Shown here: positions 57,470 through 64,000 of the stretch, piece by piece | Layout of the letters: each line of letters begins with the position of its first letter | How positions within the stretch are numbered: position 1 is the first letter of the stretch | Assembly: GCF_905475465.1 (NCBI RefSeq) | Contig: NC_062253.1 | Span: 5,766,001-5,830,000 of the forward strand | Reading direction: 5' to 3' | Length of the DNA: 64,000 nucleotides | DNA from: Pieris napi | Lineage: Eukaryota; Arthropoda; Insecta; Lepidoptera; Pieridae | The notes under the pieces: generated by a model | The model's input: the letters and a program-made list of their open reading frames with translations, nothing else | The model's database searches: none | What the model was told of the DNA's origin: nothing | Translations under genes and position numbers: made by a program

Positions 57470-58260
57470 GCACACTATTTAAAGAGGCGTGGTCAATATT
57501 GGTTCTGGGACTAGTAGGTTGAAATTTTTTTGCGTATAGACGCATGACCTCAAAATGTTCACCTTCACTGTCTAAGCAAGTGTTAATTACATAGTTAGAA
57601 AATTTACATTAACATTATTTATTATGGAAAATCCCTTTAAAATATGTATGAAAGTTAATAAGACGAGTATGCATAAATCTGGCTCGTAATAACATCTGAA
57701 CCGCAGATCAAGGCAGTGTTGCGTGGTATTGGACTCGCCCGCAATTTTAATGCCACTTTGACGAGGCCAGACTTGTGATGTCATTCTCTTAATAACCTCA
57801 CAGCTATAGGATACTGGAAGCAATATAAATAAGTCGGATATTGTGGTATAATCTATGAATAACAATGGATATTTCGTGTTTAGTTCATCTATTAAATTTC
57901 TTAGTCTTCTTTAGCATTGAGGAAAACTAAACAAGTTTTAAACCTTTTAAAACTTTGACATAGACTTTTTGCCGCAACACAAAAAGTCTATGTCAAAGTG
58001 AATGATTCAAACTATTTCTAAACACAAGCAACTTTGTTATATTCTAATTAAGTCACGTGTTCGACGGGTTCTGGAGTCCTTTAACTCTCATGAGCATGAA
58101 GCAGACATATTTTTGCATCCATTTTATGGATTAAATGCAAGTAGGTGATTTGCCTCTTCGACTTATTAATCAGTTTTGGAACCAAGTTAGCTAATAGGGC
58201 CTTGTCTTTGCATTAGTGCAAAAACGGCGTTCCAACACCATGCATATTGTCACGTCTGTT
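57470..58260 (-). pseudogene. Unidentified coding-like remnant on the opposite strand
   Basis: Minus-strand frames in three pieces look protein-like rather than random: near 58240-58080 (KALLANLVPKLINKSKRQIT), near 57880-57640 (NTKYPLLFIDYTTISDLF, SCEVIKRMTSQVWPRQSG) and near 57600-57475 (CLDSEGEHFEVMRLYAKKF). They are in different frames with stops between, and a 20-base hairpin lies between the first two. No family was recognised. It could be a decayed mobile-element or retrocopied gene. Confidence 0.3.
57952..57999. repeat. Perfect hairpin, 20-base arms, 8-base loop
   Basis: The arm ACTTTGACATAGACTTTTTG (57952-57971), loop CCGCAACA and exact reverse complement (57980-57999). Confidence 0.9.
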
Positions 58261-60794
58261 ATGACAGAAAATAATAATATATGGGGAATAAATAAAAAAA
58301 ATAAAGAACCTAAAATAGAATACCTTCTTTTGAAAAAATACATCACAATACCCAAAACGTGAAAAGAAATATAAAAATAGTAATACTAGGCGTATGGAAA
58401 TCTCAAAGCGAGAATGTGTTATTTAAATACAGCCGAAACTTTTTGGTAGGGCTTTGTTAGAACATTTTACCATGGTACATGAATAATAATAATTCAAATA
58501 TTCGTATTTATAGATCATTTTCTTATTCTTGTTTGCTAACAAAAGTTAATGGATAAGATTGGCTTATTATACCTTTTCTAAAAGCCTTTGCTTTTACTGA
58601 ATAAGAAATCCCATCTTTTCCACCACACCACCCATGTGTTCCACAACGCAGCGCTTTATGGAATGTTATGCCGCGCAGTACCCCTTTGTGAAACCAGCTG
58701 CCAGTGGAGTTGTTTACAAACCGACATGACATAGGTAGGCAACATACACGCAAGCTGTGACAAGTGGTGTTGACTCAAAGAGACGCGCCTGCTCATATAC
58801 CTCCATTACCTTAAAAAACCTTCGATTCTACTACTTCTTACCTAATATATATATTTTTTTAAATTAAATTATTTCTATCATCTCATTTATTCCTAGGTAT
58901 CTGTGTGCCCTTATTTGGCAAAGCTCTCCTCAAAATCCTGCCATTTCTGTCTGCAATGTGCCGCTCTCATGTACCACCTGCTAATCCCTAATCTGGTCTA
59001 TACCCCTTCTAAACCTTGGACACCAATTTAATACGTTGTTACTCCTCTTTTCAGCTCCTCTTGCCATGTCCACTTAAGTGTATTTATTTCCAACGTTACA
59101 TCTGCTACCTTAGTTATTCTACTGAATTTTTCTATGAAATCTCTTCACAAAGTTTTATTTAAAATTATTTTAGATAATAAAAATACCAGCCCTAATGTTG
59201 AGTGACCGCCATTACAGTACTGTTTGTGGCGTTTTATTAAAAGAACTTTGTACAATGCGAATTATGTTGGAATCCGGCCTTTGCAAGAGTACAGATTACT
59301 TTGCGGAATCATGGTTATGTGATATGCAGTGAAAATAAATTAGAAATTATTTGTTGCGACTACAACGGCTTGTATCTCGCTATTACTAGATTTAGACTAA
59401 AATCAATATAATTAAGGTTATAATTATTCACCTTGTCACGTTATTTGCGTTTTTATTTCTATTAAGTAACACAGGACGAAAATATTAGTAAAACAACGTA
59501 ACACGCAAAAGACACTTTTCTTTCCCCACACACAATTTTAAAGGTCAAATGTTGCCATAATTATTGCATAGCACAGTAACAATAGGTGCATTCAGGAAAA
59601 CAGACAAAGCTAAACCTATTCTTTAAAATTATAGGTTACTTAACTAATAAACAAATGCTAGTTATTTAACCAAACTTCAGCTTAAAGAATCTTCCATAGC
59701 CTAATCTTTCATTAAGTAGTCGTTAACTAATCCGGTATAAATTTTGAAACTGTTGCCTCGTTTTTTATATTAAAATTCCTTTATTCACCATTACACATTT
59801 AATGAACGTCTCTGAGTACCACTGTTATCTTTAAATCTTTTAAGATAACTTTCGTAGATTAAAAGATTATGCCAAAAACCCAAAGATATCAAAGAAAACG
59901 TGAACGAAAGCAGATTTAGGAAATATTGTAATCAAGTGAATTTTGTTAGACGTCGGTAACAACTGTCCCCTCAACAAATGGAAACTTTTTCCTTTTATTG
60001 ACGTGTCCGAAATAAATTAATAAGTATTGAATTTTGGACTTTTGATGTAACTTTATCTTACCCACAGGTAGTTTATACTTAATTATATAGTTATGTAACT
60101 TTAAATTATAGTAAAAAAGTGCTTTTAAAAAAAATTATATCTTTCTAGGTTTACTAATAATTCTATTGGTATTTAATTTAACAAATTTGTTAATACAAAA
60201 ATGCAAAAGGTTGTTTTATTGTTATCGTAAAAAATAACCGAAGAATAATTTAAAAGAGAATTCTAGGCATTTTCACTGGAATTACTTTGCAATTATTTGA
60301 ACTCTTTGACTCGACTGACCTTTCAAAATATATTTAAATACAAATTCATTTATTTATGTAGTTTAATATTTCATCTCATAATTAAAAACCCTAATTAAGC
60401 ATTACATAATCTACAGCCTTTTAGGGTCCATAAATATACTAAACAAAGGTGCAGAACAAATACAGCTCTATTTCTCTTTAAATAAGCTCTGTATTCCCTC
60501 ACAACACCTGGAAATGCCATTACAGAGTACGATTTAGTTGGCAAATAAAAATGTCACAAAAATGTAAGAGATTGTATTTTAAGAAATGAGTGCAAATCGA
60601 TTGTGATTTATATTCGCCAGACCAAGAAAGTGTCGCTTTTATGGGATTGAACAGATACGAGGTAAAATAAAGGACTGAGTATAAAAATGATATAAGATTT
60701 TTATGATTAAAAAATATAGAGAAAGTATCTAGAAGCATGTCTAAGACTTCAAGTTCATTTCACCTAGCTCGCAAATAAGTCATCTACATAATAC
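58261..60794. other. Intron 10, nothing clearly recognised
   Basis: AT-rich, with a moderately GC-richer segment at 58600-58800 whose minus frame (58523-58753) has no known domain. No trypsin-domain exon (catalytic His, Asp or Ser motifs) was seen. Confidence 0.4.
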
Positions 60795-61180
60795 ATCTTA
60801 AAATACATAAATTACGTGTCACGTTGTTTGTCCGTTATGGACTCCTAAACTACCGAACCGAAATCATTCAAATTTGCACACTGTGTGCAGTTTGATCTAA
60901 CTTAAAAGATAGGATAGCTTACATCTCAATTTATACCCGCAATATTATTTTATTGCAAAATATTTGTTTATTATTTGATAGTCATAATTCTAACAGATGG
61001 CGCTGTGTTGAAAGTACCAACGTTTCACATAAGCTACAATTTAATGGCATTACCACCAAAAAAGCATGGAGGTCCCCATGACTGGTGTTCTCCTACCGTT
61101 TCCCTTGAATAGGTTACTACTATATAATATAACTAAAACCTTAGCCACAGCAACGCTTGGCCGGTCTGCTAGTTTAATAT
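60795..61180 (+). mobile_element. Helitron-like repeat, opposite in orientation to 51300-51640
   Basis: 'acgtgtcacgttgtttgtcc' leads in; 'gttagaattatg'-type and GATGGCGCTGTGT blocks lie inside; it ends 'acgcttggccggtctgctag'. Its middle is the reverse of 51400-51560. Confidence 0.55.
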
Positions 61181-62609
61181 ATAAATTTCGATATCATTCT
61201 CCCTGATTATTGTAGGGGGGCAAAAGCCTACGCAACAGTCATAAAAGGCAAGGTTGCATTGTCGGCCTTTTTTTGCAAAACCAAATAAAAATGAATTTTA
61301 TTTTATTTACAGACACTACTTATTTACTAAAAGAACATGGGTCATTAACCAACTGATTGTTCGTGTTTTATTTGTTCTAAAACTTATTAAGCTGAAATAA
61401 CTATACATAATAAATTCTCGCAAAATATATGACGATAAAATTCATTAACTATTCGATATCAAAAAGAAAGTTATTGCCGTCTACCGAAAGGTAACTTTGA
61501 CCGAAGTTTTAAATTTCGAACTAATATTGAGTCGAGCGATGAAAATGTGGATTAATGCCGATTTTTATTAAATTCCCGCGAAAGCCGTTCTGACAGCTCG
61601 AATAAATTACCCCACTCCAAATATTGTACGGCCCTTTATTCTTAACGATAGCCTGATAACGTAAGGGTTTGATGGAGCGAATATCTGAGATATAGAACAG
61701 AATAATATTTATTGTAAAAATACAACTTAAATACCGTTAACAAGAGGTCCTTCTTTATCAAATTATAATATTAATTTTACTGATAGTAATTATCCATCTG
61801 TTTTTGCCAATCTCTCTGGGTGGTAGTCTAAAAAAAATTTCTTTTTAGGTTTGAGTAATCTACTTTTTTCGTTATCTATAAAAATAATAATAAATTATGC
61901 AAAATATATGGATGATATTTGAAAAACAACATGGATGCTAATAAAGCTTATTTTAATTAATTGCTTACTTAGAAAAACAGATTAGTTAGAAAGTACTAAA
62001 GAAGACTTTTATTGCTGATTTTCCGGTGCTTATAATATTGCAATTTATAACTTGTTCGTTAATTTTCTTTGCAAAATTACTATTATTTGATTGTATAAAT
62101 TTGTTACACAACAAATATAAACGTATTTATTACATATTTACATAGCTCGGTAGTTTCTATTCAGCAATAGCGGTCAGCTAGATTTGTTACAACTACGAGA
62201 TATATGATGAAATATAAAATCGTAAATTATATGTAAACGTATATATAGAGTATTAACAATACTCTCAGTCTACATAGTACCAGGCGCCAACTTAAAACTT
62301 GAATTAGCGCTTGTGCATATGAACCCAAGAGACTTCTCTAACGAGAACAAAATCAATGGTTGGGGAAATAATCTTGTATTTTTGCCGTTTCTTTACTTTC
62401 CGCCTGCTATGTGCCGCGCCAGATTCCGTACTATTCCGAGGGAGGTGAGATGTAGCATTCCATACCAAAGCCCATTTCGTCATCCAACAGATCAAAGACA
62501 TCCCATGCGATCACTTGCCATCGTGCCTAGCGAGGCTTCAAAATGGCTAGAATATGAACGAAGGCAAGAGAGTGACGTGTGATGACGTTGAGCGCGGTGT
62601 GAAAACGAC
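61181..62609. other. Intron 10, right part
   Basis: The GC-richer stretch 61500-61680 has no coding frame. The 89-codon frame at 62313-62582 has fairly even codon use but no domain, abuts the MITE at 62610 and, if spliced at 62423, stops after eight codons in the corin phase. Confidence 0.35.
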
Positions 62610-62739
62610 CAGCCTTGCGATTCTGTAACTCACTTTTCTCTCTTTTTAACTCACAAATTACTGCTTCACGACTGATTTGAGCGCCGCTGTGAAAACCGCT
62701 GTGTGAGTTCGAAAAGTGAGTTACAGAATCGCAAGGCTG
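62610..62739. mobile_element. 130-bp MITE with 29-base perfect inverted ends
   Basis: It starts CAGCCTTGCGATTCTGTAAC and ends GTTACAGAATCGCAAGGCTG; the inverted repeat is perfect over 29 bases. A diverged relative lies at 8582-8709. The target duplication is unclear. Confidence 0.88.
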
Positions 62740-62871
62740 TACTATTTAGACAATGGAGGCCATGGTGTCCAGGGGACAATGCTTCAATGCCACAGGGACA
62801 CTTCTGAGGACACAGACACTTCATATAATATGTAAACGTTTAAAACCTACTGTATGTAAACGTATCTTTGC

Positions 62872-63554
62872 CACCGTAAAATTGTAAACACCGTTAGATT
62901 GTAATCTATCTCGCGAGATTGTAAACTGTCGAAAGATTGTGAACCTCAACGAACTGCTTACAATTTAACGTATTATTATTCGGTAGATTGTAATCTATCG
63001 AAGTGAAACCGTCAAATTGTGAAACGGATCGCACCTCGCGCGCTGATTGGTTGAACAGAATATGCCCCGCGCCACCATATTTGTTTGTTAATTTGTTTGT
63101 TGTCGAATGTAAATTGATTGTTTTGATGAATGTAAATTGATGTCGTGTTTAAAGTAACTCACAGCTTTAGAATTAGTTATATGAAATTATTGGGAAGTAA
63201 AATTAATCTGTGATTGACCAAAGAAGTTTGAATGATAACTAAGTTAGTTTTGGAAATGAAATTAAAGAAAATTTCATTAATTTTTCAATTTTAATTTGTG
63301 TTTGAAACAATCAATTTACATTCGACAACAAACAAATTAACAAACATATATGGTGGCGCGGGGCATATTCTGTTCAACCAATAAGCGCGCGAGGTGCGAT
63401 CCGTTTCACAATTTGACGGTTTAACTTGGATAGATTACAATCTACCGAATAATAATACGTTAAATTGTAAGCAGTACGCTGAGGTTCACAATCTTTCGAC
63501 AGTTTATAATCTCGCGAGATAGATTACAATCTAACGGTATTTACAATTTTACGT
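62872..63554. mobile_element. Long copy of the palindromic ATTGTAA MITE
   Basis: The arms of at least 250 bases pair: CGTAAAATTGTAAACACCG, CTCGCGAG, CTGTCGAAAGATTGTGAACC, GGATCGCACCTCGCGCGC, GAACAGAATATGCCCCGCGC and GTCGAATGTAAATTGATTG all recur inverted. The centre (about 63130-63290) includes the same 'gaagtttgaatgataactaa' as the short copy at 14981. No coding capacity. Confidence 0.9.
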
Positions 63555-64000
63555 TAACATCTTCACAAAATGATAATATATCTATCGTATCGTATCAAAT
63601 AAATTGCAGACTCACATAGCTTAGCAAATATATTACGTCAGCATTGTGTACAAGTAATCTTTCTCTGTCCACCTGAAGAGTTTCAACGCTTTGTTATCGT
63701 ATACTTATAGCAGCTATTCATCATGCTATCCTTTCTTCAGCACATATGAAACTTTTTAAAATTCTCGTGGAAAATCTTGTTTCTCAGAAGTTAAGTTTAT
63801 AAGGTATTAAAAACAGACTACATTTTTTGTTACCAGAGATATTTAGTTCTATAATATATCTTAAGTCTGAAGTACTCTGTACGGAATTGGTACATTCTTA
63901 TTAAAATATTCGGTTTGAAAGATTTTCTATACGAGACAAGATTGTAGATTTGTGTTCAGGCTTTTCATGTTATCAATAAGTATAGGCTTATCTTCATTAG
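63555..64000. other. Right edge, nothing recognised
   Basis: AT-rich, with no repeat or exon recognised; presumed still intron 10 of the corin-like gene. Confidence 0.4.

Noticed and set aside
62423..62582. Possible next corin exon after a pyrimidine-rich tract and GCCAG acceptor
   Set aside because: In the required phase it gives only eight codons before a stop and lacks the expected cysteine and protease linker; the open frame here is in the wrong phase.

Overview
The window reads as nuclear DNA of a lepidopteran insect. It is AT-rich, its genes have large introns, and it carries tRNA-derived SINEs, CR1/RTE/Jockey-type non-LTR fragments, BEL/Pao LTR elements, Harbinger-type DNA elements and Helitron-like repeats of the kinds seen in moth and butterfly genomes. 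No bacterial operons, rRNA, CRISPR array or clear functional tRNA gene is visible. The species cannot be fixed from sequence alone.

Layout. (1) 1-3944, minus strand: the 5' part of a BEL/Pao retrotransposon, one open frame of more than 1,300 codons (gag, protease, reverse transcriptase, RNase H) running off the left edge, with its leader and a putative LTR to about 4440. (2) 4446-6109: a large, almost perfect palindrome (fold-back element), asymmetric because its left arm carries 211 extra bases. (3) 6110-16500: mostly unrecognised AT-rich DNA with MITEs, SINEs and a GC-richer patch near 8.7-9.2 kb that could be a promoter. (4) 16528-56907, plus strand: ten exons of one gene that join in frame with GT-AG sites. 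They encode a type II membrane protein: proline-rich cytosolic tail, one transmembrane helix, Frizzled cysteine-rich domain, two LDL-receptor class A modules and an SRCR domain. This is the architecture of corin-type serine proteases; the trypsin domain is expected to the right of the window. (5) 56908-64000: the next, unfinished intron, with hairpins, a coding-like minus-strand remnant, Helitron-like DNA and two palindromic MITEs.

Introns make up most of the window and hold most of the repeats. The same families recur: a GCAAACGGGCAGG-type dispersed element, three tRNA-SINE families, a CTAGCTGACC-type repeat, a TGCCAGTTCTTCTC-type retrotransposon tail, and several TIR elements with recognisable target duplications (TTA, TAA). 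Three corin exons have a repeat copy ending within about 30-35 bases upstream of their splice acceptor. Several perfect short hairpins look like template-switch products.

Domain and splice calls come directly from reading the sequence. Family names for repeats rest on recall of lepidopteran repeats and were not checked against a database.
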